Shown here piece by piece: positions 56,100 through 64,000 of a stretch of DNA of 64,000 bases. The first letter of the stretch is position 1. Each line of letters opens with the position of its first letter. The stretch is from Xanthostigma xanthostigma. Lineage: Eukaryota > Arthropoda > Insecta > Raphidioptera > Raphidiidae. Under the pieces are notes generated by a model. The model had not been told where the DNA came from, did no database searches, and saw only the letters and a list, made by a program, of their open reading frames with translations. Where the stretch lies: assembly GCA_963575645.1 (NCBI GenBank), contig OY754464.1, positions 77,226,948 through 77,290,947 of the forward strand, in the 5' to 3' direction. Both the position numbers and the translations under genes were made by a program.

Positions 56100-56580
56100 A
56101 ATGTTTGTCAGCTACCTAATTTCTTTTTGACAGATAATCAGAACAAAAGAACAGTTGATTTTGTTTTTTTAATTTTCAAAATTATTTTGAAACAACAAAG
56201 TTTAGATAAGAATTTTCGTAAGAAACATTCTTAGAAAAATAATTATAATAAGAAACCATTATGAAAAACAACGTTACAGCACATATCTCTTCTGCGCATG
56301 GGCCGTTGTTCCTAAAAACAACAGGGTTTTTCATATTAACATATATTCTAAGATCTCACCAAAATTTTAATAAGATTTTTCATATGTAAATACGAAGAGC
56401 TTTATTGTTTTTTGGAGAATAGATATACGCTATAACGTTGTTTTTTTTTATTATAAAGGTATATTTTTTATATCAGTTTATTTTTCCAAGAAAATTTTAT
56501 AAAAAATGTGTTTTTTTAAGCTTTATAGTTTTGGAAATATTTTAAAATAAAAAAAAATCAACTGCATAGTTTTTATTTTC
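56100..56580. repeat. Head-to-head pair of family A pieces
   Basis: The left half runs as family A ('acatatctcttctgcgcatg', 56280). The right half is the same sequence inverted ('aataaaaaaaaatcaactgc' at the end mirrors 'cagttgattttgttttttta'). The shared centre is near 56350. More diverged than other copies. Confidence 0.6.
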
Positions 56581-56669
56581 GAAAAATTTTCCATGGTTTC
56601 AGTGGCATAGTCCTTCATAAATCGGTACATACAGAATACTAGTGACCTGTTATTTCAGGAAGTTTTTTA

Positions 56670-57430
56670 TATATGTTACGGTCTATACCCGAATTCGGTC
56701 AATGAGCGAAATAAATGCGCCAAACTAGTTTTGACCAACGAATATTGCCCAAAGCCGAAATCTTACATTTAAACGGGTATTGAATGTTACAAAATGAGCA
56801 AAACTAGTTTTGAGCATTTTCAATTAGTTTTGTCCATTTTTGAACGGACAGTACTTGTTCTGCTTGTTTCATTCAATCAACGTCCGAACCCAAACAAAAG
56901 TAGGGTTATGTTCTTGTTTATGTACCTATCTATTGAATTGTTCTCCTGAATGTTATAATTAATATAATTATGGGATATTCAGTGCAATTTAATTAAGTAA
57001 AAATGCAAGATGAATTCGAGTCTCAACTAGTTCGCCTATTGATGGCTTCTGAAACATAATTTTATGACGAAACATAATTACCTTATAACACTAAGTGAGA
57101 TTAAGGAAACAAATTTGTTGAAAGCTGAATTAAAACCTCTGTCTGCTACACAATACAGAAGAATAAATCGCTTTGATATAATAAGTATCGTTGATGTGTG
57201 GAAAAGTTAATAAAAAACGCAAGATTCCGATGCCATGTCCGCTCATCATAAATGGACATAACTAGTCTTGTCCAATTGATAATTCGCAAAACTAGTTTTG
57301 CTCATTTTATAACAATCAAAAACCCGTTCAAATGTAAGATTTCGGGTTTGGTAAATATTCGTTGGTCAAAACTAGTTTGGCGCATTTATCTCGGTCATTG
57401 CTCGAATTCGGGTATAGACCGTAACATATA
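56670..57430. mobile_element. Element family I with CAAAACTAGTTTTG palindromes
   Basis: Inverted ends of about 130 bp: tatatgttacggtctatacc ... at the left, ggtatagaccgtaacatata at the right. The palindrome CAAAACTAGTTTTG or a one-base variant occurs at 56721, 56799, 57287 and 57367, two in each arm region. No target duplication is certain (TA or TATA possible). Confidence 0.8.
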
Positions 57431-57899
57431 CACAAAGCTCGTGCTCAAATCGTTCAGAAAATCGTTGAAAACTTAAATAGAAAGGCGAAACAACTAGATC
57501 CCCAGAAGGCAAGCAGTAAAATGTAACAATATTTTTGTACAGAACATGAAACTGAGTTTAAAAGGGTATTCACTAGACTCTAGAGATAACAGTCGTGGGT
57601 GTGATTGTTGAATAAAATAACAAAACTGAAATGTTTGTCATTTGTTATTGAGTGCTTGTATTTTTATTTATTCCCCTTCGAAATATTCCCAAGTGCCGTT
57701 CCATTTTGACAAAATGTAATTGCAAATTAATTAATCGTCCCTACATTATATTAATGCATGTTCAATGTTCATTAATGATAACAAAGCTAAAATTGAGTAC
57801 GTGCATTAAATTTGTTTTCCCGCCTTAATTTTATTATACTGCCCATATTCACCGAACACTATTAAAGATAGAACATACTTAATTTTATTCTAACGAATA

Positions 57900-58215
57900 A
57901 ATTTATTCCATATAGTATAATAAAGAAAATAAAATTTCTGATATCGCGTGAGGTGACGCGAGTAATGGCTAGTATTCAATATGATATTTGGTATCCGTCG
58001 CCACGGTTACCTCATAATATTATGTTCCACGTCTTGTAAAAATTAATCAGAGCATGCTTAACTAGTTTATTTCTGACAGATCTACAAAACAAAAGAACAG
58101 CTGATTTTTTTTTAATTTTTAGAATATTTCCGAAACTATAAAGTTTAGAAAAAAAATTTTTAACAAAACTTGCTTGAAATAAGAAATAGAATAATAAGCC
58201 GTGATGAAAAGTATA
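57900..58215 (+). repeat. Family A left part
   Basis: 'gataatcgcgtgaggtgacg'-type sequence from 'aaatttctgatatcgcgtga' to 'aataagccgtgatgaaaagt'. The right half is absent. Confidence 0.65.
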
Positions 58216-58369
58216 CCTTTCAAAATTTCATATTTTTTGGTACCTTGAAAATTGTCTGCCACGATGCTAGACGCGCGATAATGGTCTGCCAATGTTATTT
58301 TCCAATAATAATAATAATATATGTATTATTAAAGTCACTGGCTCTTATACTATAATATTCATTCTAGAA

Positions 58370-58898
58370 CAGTGATTCCCAAAGTGGTCTATATCGACCC
58401 CCAGGGGTCGACGACAACTTGCACGGGGTCCATATCAGCGGAAAAAAAAATTGGGGGTCCATGAAATGAAAATGGGGGTCAACGATAGTGAATTTCTTAA
58501 CAAAAAAAGAAACAAACTGGACATCGTTAACTGAAGAGATTTAATATTAAATCTAACTAAATTGATGCCAAATGTTGAAAATTTATTGTTAAAGCATCAG
58601 GTTCATCCCTTACATTAAAATCATTTATTTTTTGTTTAGTTATTTTATGTAACAGAAAGTAAATTTTAATTTGATTCGTTTTTAATTTGAATCTAATTAA
58701 TAAATGTATAAAATTAAACACTTCACACTACATTTCACTACCGCTATAAATTTAAAGTGAGTAGCACTATACCGGTTGTCAAAAACACATTTGAAATTAA
58801 TAAATTTGCAAAAATCAATATCAGATAAACAGGGGGTCTACCCAAAACTGAAAAACATGGCAAGTGGTCTACGAGACAAAAAAGTTTGGGGACCTCTG
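58370..58898. mobile_element. hAT-type MITE, TSD TTCTA(G/A)AA
   Basis: CAGTGATTCCCAAAGTGGTC at the left and gtttggggacctCTG at the right, flanked by TTCTAGAA (58362-58369) and TTCTAAAA (58899-58906), 7 of 8. Subterminal 'gggggtc' motifs lie on both sides. No coding remnant. It sits 145 bp upstream of exon 2. Confidence 0.8.
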
Positions 58899-59042
58899 TT
58901 CTAAAATTATGAAGATCCTAAAATTTTTGTTGTTCTGTAGCTCTGCTGCGCTCATAGAGGAACCGCAACTGGCCCTTTAAAACTTAATAAAAAAAGTTGT
59001 TATGAATTAAAATATGCTAAAATGTTCAATTTTCTTTTTCAG

Positions 59043-59213
59043 TGGTAACTGGCGATCTTGAAGAAGCGGTGAAAAGCGATGAGTTAGTCATCAGTGTAAA
59101 GCACATCAAACCGCGAAAACGACTGCGTGGCTCGGTTGAAACCCTTTTCGCCGTCGATTTCCCCGGTTCTCATCAAAAGTTCGAACTGATACTTGACAGA
59201 AGATCAAAGAGAG
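59043..59213 (+). CDS. Exon 2: putative ADAM/ADAMTS (M12B) metalloprotease prodomain
   Basis: A tttctttttcAG acceptor precedes 171 bases. With the phase-1 base from exon 1 it encodes VVTGDLEEAVKSDELVISVK, then HIKPRKRLRGS, then ETLFAVDFPGSHQKFELILD, then RRSKR, and ends G|GTACGT in phase 1. The exon is open in only one useful frame and is less AT-rich than its surroundings. The layout (a charged strand, a basic KPRKR stretch that could be a furin-like site or a loop, then an aromatic-x-V-x-F...F-x-L-x-L strand) resembles the start of the reprolysin prodomain (Pep_M12B), which keeps ADAM and ADAMTS proteases latent via a cysteine switch in a later exon. That assignment is by recognition; the zinc-binding HExxH motif would be outside this window. 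It could instead be another secreted protein with the same short motif. Confidence in the exon is higher than in its name. Confidence 0.55.
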
Positions 59214-59280
59214 GTACGTTATACACAATTTACTGATAATTTAATAATTTTACTCGCGCAAATCCGTCCACTCTGAAAAG

Positions 59281-60152
59281 TCTAAAGTTTTAAAAGACAA
59301 CAATTCTTGTGTCACAAATTTGGCCGCGCTAATCACCGAAACCACTGAACCGATTTTTATTAATAATAATTTTTAATAATTTTTAATGGCTAATAAATAA
59401 ATAATAATAATAATGCGTTTAACGTCCGTTTCTCGACTTTATGTCATAACAGACGCCATTATTATTTTCCATCTATCACACTTCCCGTTATTTTCTACAA
59501 TTTTTAAACTTCAACTTAATTAATAGCAATGGACGAATGAAGGAATTTTCAGGAAATTAGGATAAGGTAGGCAAATTTTGAGCATAGGAGTTTGACAGGT
59601 AATCTTGAATAAGGAACCATCTCGATATTTATCTGGAATTGTTGAGGGAAACCATGAAAAACCTCAATAAGATGGCTGGTACAAAAATAACGGTTTCTCG
59701 GCGAGAGGCAGCAGGAAAAAGTCCCAGCCACATCTGCCCCCGCCGGGATTCGAACCCGGTACCTCTCGAATGCGAGTTTAGTGCTCTCACCGCTACGCCA
59801 CCCCGCTAACCGATTTTGATTAAATTTTGTAAATGTGTCGTGCTTAGTGCAACTTACTGCAGAATAGTTTTCATTAAATATTTTGTACAAAATTACGGTA
59901 TAATCTAAAAAAAATCTGTTTTAGTAACATGTAACGACATCTGATAGAATTTATTCAAAGTTCAGAAGCAAACAAAAAAAAACTGTTTTAGTAGCGACAT
60001 CTGTTAGAATTCGCTCGAAGCTATTAGTTCAGAAGCAAATCTGATATAGAATTTGCTCAAATAGCTATTAGTTCAGACGCTGGGCGGCAAACGAAATACG
60101 TTTTGCAGAGTTATATCTATCGCACTCGGATGAAACCGGGACGAACCGCTAG
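59281..60152 (+). mobile_element. Helitron-like H2 copy with nested SINE
   Basis: 'cttgtgtcacaaatttggcc' 5' region, then a SINE, then 'gattttgattaaattttgta'. Internal units 'gaattcgctcgaagctatta' repeat three times. The 3' end is gatgaaaccgggacgaaCCGCTAG before a host T. The 5' terminal TC is uncertain. Confidence 0.65.
59358..59807 (-). mobile_element. tRNA-derived SINE, full length, 10 bp TSD
   Basis: Flanked by AACCGATTTT (59348-59357 and 59808-59817). On the minus strand it starts with a tRNA-like head: GGGGTGGCGTAGCGGTGAGA (A-box) and GGTTCGAATCC (B-box, at about 59746-59757). The body contains 'catggtttccctcaacaat' and ends in an AT-rich (AAT)n tail. The 113-codon minus frame overlapping it is non-coding. 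Confidence 0.85.
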
Positions 60153-61016
60153 TATATTTGTAATTTCGAATGTGGTAATATTTAAGTTTGCCGCGGCTAT
60201 TTTTTGAGTTATAAGTCGATCTACTTTATTTTTTTAAAGAAGACTGGTTACACGTACCTACTACAAAGTAAATTAATACGAAGTAACATCTCCTCCTACG
60301 AACTTCTGACTTGAATAACAATGATGTCTGCTATTCATTTATAAATGGTCAGCTTAACAACATAAATAACAGTATTATTAAATTTCAGGGATGACCCAAA
60401 TAGTATATTACATTTATATCGTTTATTTAAATATGCCCGAATTCGAGTTTTATACCTGTGTATATGCATGACACACAAACTAGTCTAGTCAAGAAAAAAC
60501 GTTTTTTAAAATCGGTTAAGGCGTTTGAGCTGTACGCGTGACACAAAAAAGTGGGACGTACAGATTCACAGACGTACAAACAAAGCGAGTACATATAGGC
60601 GCTTTAGCTTACGCTATGCGCGCCTAAAAATAGATCCAAGTCTCCATTAAAATATGAGCAATAGCTTATTCGATTCGGAAAAATATTCCGAAAAAACGTT
60701 TTTTTTATTTTTTTTTGCCGACGAAAATTGCATTTGTTATTAACATAAAACGAAGAGACAAAAAAGTCCCGCAAATTTTTGGCAAATACTCAAACACTAT
60801 AAGCTATAGCGGATATTGAAATGAAAAAAAGATTATTAAAGAGGAGAAAATTTCCAATAATAAAATCACACTCCCAGAATTGTATCTCTACTATTTATAG
60901 TTTTAATTTAACGTTGAAAATAGGGTTCCGCGCGGCCGTTACAGCGCGAGTGCAACGCCCTGTTGTAAGGGTCCACCACATAAATATTTTTTTATAGTAT
61001 TAAATAACAATATTCA
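60153..61016. other. No recognisable gene
   Basis: AT-rich with a short GC-richer patch at 60928-60970 ('gttccgcgcggccgttacag'). A tttcag|g acceptor-like sequence at 60389 leads into about 25 open codons ending in TGA without a donor; I do not call it an exon. Confidence 0.4.
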
Positions 61017-61068
61017 GGTGAAATGCCGTAACTACATATTATATCAATATTAGGTTGCACATTCACAA

Positions 61069-61143
61069 GCTCGGCTAGGTCAGTCGGTAGAGCATGCGAC
61101 TCTTCATATATCAGGGCCGTGGGCTCGAGCCCCACGTTGGGCG
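61069..61143 (+). pseudogene. Best-preserved tRNA-Lys(CTT)-like sequence, in H1
   Basis: gctcggctaggtcagtcggt, agagcatgcgactcttca, then gggctcgagccccacgttgg and gcg. The acceptor stem pairs with wobble, the D-arm and T-arm fold, and the A- and B-boxes are near canonical. The anticodon loop holds CTCTTCA in place of CTCTTAA and its stem does not pair, so it is unlikely to be a working tRNA. Confidence 0.7.
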
Positions 61144-61349
61144 AATTTTTTTTTTTTATAATTTTCCACACTGCTTTCTTCTAAGGCTTACACTTAAATT
61201 TATTTGAATTTTATTGACGACTATTTAAAATTAAATAAATCTAATTAATAGGTCATTTGAAAACTGTTATAACTATAGATACTATAAAAATAATTATCCT
61301 ACAGTGTTTTCAATTAAATATTTATTATATTTTATTAATTACAGTAATT

Positions 61350-61408
61350 ATTTTTTTTTTTTTTTACTTAAATTACGTGCTCAGCAACTTTGGCTATATG
61401 CACGAAAA
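61350..61408 (-). mobile_element. Short polyadenylated retro-insert with 12-13 bp TSD
   Basis: ATTACAGTAATTA at 61338-61350 and again at 61408-61420 brackets about 57 bases. On the minus strand these read cgtgcatatagccaaagttg, ctgagcacgtaatttaagt and then A14-15. A poly-A tail plus target duplication is the mark of LINE-mediated retroposition. I do not recognise the donor RNA. Confidence 0.75.
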
Positions 61409-61617
61409 TTACAGTAATTATTGATTTAAAATAAATGTATTACTTAAAAAAAGTATAAATACTGCTTTTTATCGACAAAAACTTTTGAACGGTAACTCCG
61501 ATCATCATGAAATTTGGACACAACATTCATCTCGGTAAACTATGTAAACTCATGTTCCTCCCTTCCCCATTTGTTCTTTTGCACCCGGGTGAAACCGGAC
61601 GGGACCGCTAGTGTGTA

Positions 61618-61741
61618 ATAATTTGTAACAAAATTTTATGATCATTTCAATTGTGTAACCACTTTATGTATAATTGACGACTTTATACCTGTAAAAGGTC
61701 AAAAAGGAATAAAATAGTATTATTATTATTATTATTATTAT
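61618..61741 (+). repeat. Possible LINE 3' tail with (TTA)n
   Basis: 'aaaaggtcaaaaaggaataa' followed by (tat/tta) repeats at about 61711-61741 looks like the end of a non-LTR element with a microsatellite tail. No reverse transcriptase frame is attached. Confidence 0.35.
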
Positions 61742-62222
61742 AGACAACTTGAGAGATCGAGCTAAATCAAAAGAAAAATAACTGTTTTACACTAGTATTA
61801 ATTAATTCTTCAAGAGCTAACGTGTGACGAAAATGAGAGTTAATGCGGGTCTGAATAATCTAATAGCGATGAGTTTAAAATGATCAACCTAAAAGGGTCA
61901 ATAAGATATTATTTACATACAAACCGAGGCTGGAGAACGGTTCGTTTGGTACAGCATGTGGGCGACGGTGCAACTAAACATAAATGACGTGACCTGACTG
62001 AAGAAAGAAGGGAATCAAATTCAATGGTACAGACGCAAACTTTAAAGTTGATTCGATGGAAAAATCAAATAGAAAGTAAAAAGAAACGACATACCTACAT
62101 ACTACAACCAAATATAGGTATAAGTACTAATAAAATTATGCCAATTGAAAAACAAATTTCAAATACATTGTATATAAAGGGCTAACAGCATTCTATTCTT
62201 CAGGCTTTAAATTAATAAAATT

Positions 62223-62287
62223 AATGGGTAACTATTGGTTAAATAAACAATATATAAACAAATTTATTTAACCAATAGTTACCCATT
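62223..62287. repeat. Inverted repeat, 25 bp arms
   Basis: aatgggtaactattggttaa/ataaa is mirrored by tttatttaaccaatagttac/ccatt around 'caatatataaacaaa'. Confidence 0.85.
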
Positions 62288-63010
62288 CGGCCTGCTCTGC
62301 TCCGGAGCTATAAGTAATAACATGGAAGAGTTTCCAAAGGTACTGATAACAATAGGGCTATTACACCATTTTTTGAAAAGTGTTTTAAATGAATCCTAAA
62401 GTGATAAAGAAGCACTACAATTTTTATAATAATATTTTAGAACCGAATAGTGCCATAAAAACGACTTTTAATTTATCATTTTGAATTTTTGCGCGAAAAC
62501 GACTCGTGACGTCACTACGATTGTAAATAAAAACGATAGTGCGCAGTTGCCATAGGAACACTTTACAATTAAAAATATTTAAGGTTGCTATGATTATTAC
62601 GTTACCAGCGTAAGTAAGTATGCAAGTTAGTAAAACTTTATTTATTTATTAAACGTATTTATCCTCGGTAGATCAGTACTTTCTGCTTTTACGAAACCGT
62701 CTTCCATGATGCGAAATCAATAAAATACGGGATAGAAGTAAATGTGATAATAACTTGAAAGAACTTCAAAATAACACACAGCACAATATAAACGTAGCAA
62801 ATTTACAGACGAAGTGACGTCATACCGGAATCCAACATGGCGAACGTGTTTTTGACTTTTGAAGAACAGATTAAAAATACAATTGGTAAAAACTAATTAT
62901 AAGATTATTATGAATAAAAATCAAAATTTTTCGTTTTCTTTTTACAAAATCTATCAAAAATATGTATTATTAGATTTTTTCAATTAAAGTAGTGTTGATC
63001 CAATAGAATA
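62288..63010. other. No recognisable gene
   Basis: Contains 'cgtgacgtcactacg' (a CRE-like TGACGTCA palindrome at about 62508) and 'gaagtgacgtcataccggaa' near 62812. Two TGACGTCA-type sites in 320 bp are noted but no exon follows. Confidence 0.35.
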
Positions 63011-63014
63011 TTCA

Positions 63015-63133
63015 GATGAAGGAAGGTTTTGGTTGAGGCCCTGAAGATGAAAATAAATTTTTCGAAACGTTGGCCACTAGCGAAACACTGGTAAAGCTTA
63101 TTTTATGATCCTCAACCAAAACCTTCCTTCATC
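63015..63133 (+). repeat. Fold-back with CTGAAGA motif, second subfamily
   Basis: Arms gatgaaggaaggttttggtt and aaccaaaaccttccttcatc enclose CTGAAGATG (63041), a GAAAAT/ATTTTTC hairpin and GAAACGTTGGCCAC (63064). Related to 37995-38090. Confidence 0.75.
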
Positions 63134-63559
63134 TTATTAGATTTTTTCTTATATGGTGTCAAATACCCTATTATAAAAACATTTGTATTTTCCGAGAGAT
63201 ACAAACAGGAACATTCCGTGTTAAAAATATTTTTAAATGTAATTTCTGGATGCCAATTACCAAAATAAAAAATTGTCCGTGTTAAAAATAAGAACCCGGA
63301 AAACAGCAGACACACGTCATGACTTCTTATATTTAATGTCAATGGTGAAGCGGCCACATTACTCGCCCAAGACCAGCCCTGGAAGTTAAGGGGCCAGACA
63401 TGAACACGACTGTGGCCTCGCCTGTGAAACTAAGTGCTTACCAAGCTTGCATGCGATGGTAATTTTATGCAGATATCAACAAGTCTTTAATTCGACCGAA
63501 CATTCGGTATTCGCCCTTTATCGCTATTCACTGCATCTCAATTCTCAAGTACCAGAGCG

Positions 63560-64000
63560 TAGTGATGTGTCCACATGACTCTTTATTCGGAGCTGGCTCC
63601 GTGCTCTCCGCTCACAAAAAAGAGTCGCTCAAAGGGAGTCGTTCAAAGGAGCGACACTAGACAGTACGCACTACACAAGAGTGCAGACTGCAGAGGTGTG
63701 AACTGTCATCATGCATGCTCAGGAGTTACTTAGCATTGCACGCAGCACAATACACACACTCAGCTCTGAGCTCATTTTAATATGATTCTGATCTTATATT
63801 ATTCGCATTTCGGATAAAACTATAATAAAAGCTTAACAATAATAATGTTTTTTGTTACAATATTATATCTTTGTCAACGACGTCAATGTGAATGGTTTAA
63901 GTCACCGTAAACAGTGTTGTCATTCAATATTAAACGACTCAGCAAAGATAACTCCGTACGTGCAAAGTTCACTAGTGTCTCTGTGCTCTGTGCTGTGTGA
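63560..64000. mobile_element. Probable hAT-like element, left part only
   Basis: TAGTGATGTGTCCACATGAC resembles the TAGTGATGTG terminus of the hAT at 2662-3207. It continues with 'ggagctggctccg' and repeated 'gctcaaaggga' motifs similar to 15178-15688. The right end would lie beyond the window. Confidence 0.45.

Larger units (their letters stand above)
61017..61611 (+). mobile_element. Helitron-like H1 copy, 5' truncated, 3' intact
   Basis: 'gaaatgccgtaactacatat' onwards through the best-preserved tRNA-like block, 'aagatgaat'-type region lost in part, and the 3' end gcacccgggtgaaaccggac then GGACCGCTAG before host T. A small poly-A retro-insert is nested in it. Confidence 0.75.

Noticed and set aside
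59549-59890. 113-codon minus-strand frame
   Set aside because: Covers the tRNA head and body of the SINE and the flanking Helitron; non-coding repeat sequence.
60376-60470. Possible exon 3 of the metalloprotease gene after 'aaatttcag'
   Set aside because: Only about 25 open codons, a stop without a usable donor, and no prodomain-like sequence.
61069-61143. Functional tRNA-Lys gene
   Set aside because: The anticodon stem does not pair and the block is part of a multi-copy transposable element, so I list it as a tRNA-like pseudogene.

Overview
The window is eukaryotic nuclear DNA, most plausibly from an insect and perhaps a lepidopteran. It is very AT-rich, has no long open reading frame (the longest is about 120 codons and not gene-like), and is packed with nested transposable-element debris: Helitron-like elements, hAT-type MITEs, Tc1/mariner and PIF/Harbinger-like MITEs, tRNA-derived SINE copies, LTR fragments and many fold-back repeats. 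The motif 'accgacttcaaaaaaggagg' and its variants suggest Lepidoptera, but that is recollection and not a search result.

Only one host gene is supported. It lies on the + strand and is split. Exon 1 (39087-39159) encodes a start Met and signal peptide and ends at a GT donor in phase 1. Exon 2 (59043-59213) begins after a pyrimidine-rich acceptor in the matching phase and also ends in phase 1 at a GT donor. Its sequence resembles the N-terminal prodomain of ADAM/ADAMTS (reprolysin, M12B) metalloproteases, so the window probably holds the first two coding exons of a secreted or membrane metalloprotease gene separated by a 19.9 kb, repeat-filled intron. The rest would lie beyond 64 kb.

Layout. 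0-9.4 kb: nested Helitron and hAT elements, a 1 kb near-perfect palindromic MITE, and an 8.6-9.3 kb hAT that keeps a piece of transposase. 9.35-13.1 kb: several LTRs of one family in both orientations. 13.5-25.2 kb: Helitrons, a nest at 20.1-22.5 kb (TTAA element > Helitron-like element > fold-back) whose empty site is readable elsewhere in the window, and a mariner-like MITE inside a Helitron. 25.6-36.9 kb: dispersed families, a pogo-type transposase remnant, a nested hAT and a 1.7 kb element with 36 bp inverted ends. 37-38 kb: little recognisable. 39.1-59.2 kb: the intron, with three separate minisatellites, a perfect 69 bp inverted repeat, Helitrons and MITEs. 59.2-64 kb: Helitron and SINE copies and the start of another hAT-like repeat.

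Boundaries marked as elements with duplicated target sites were read directly from the sequence. Family names rest on termini and target-site length only. No intact transposase, reverse transcriptase or Rep/helicase gene is visible, so every element here appears non-autonomous.
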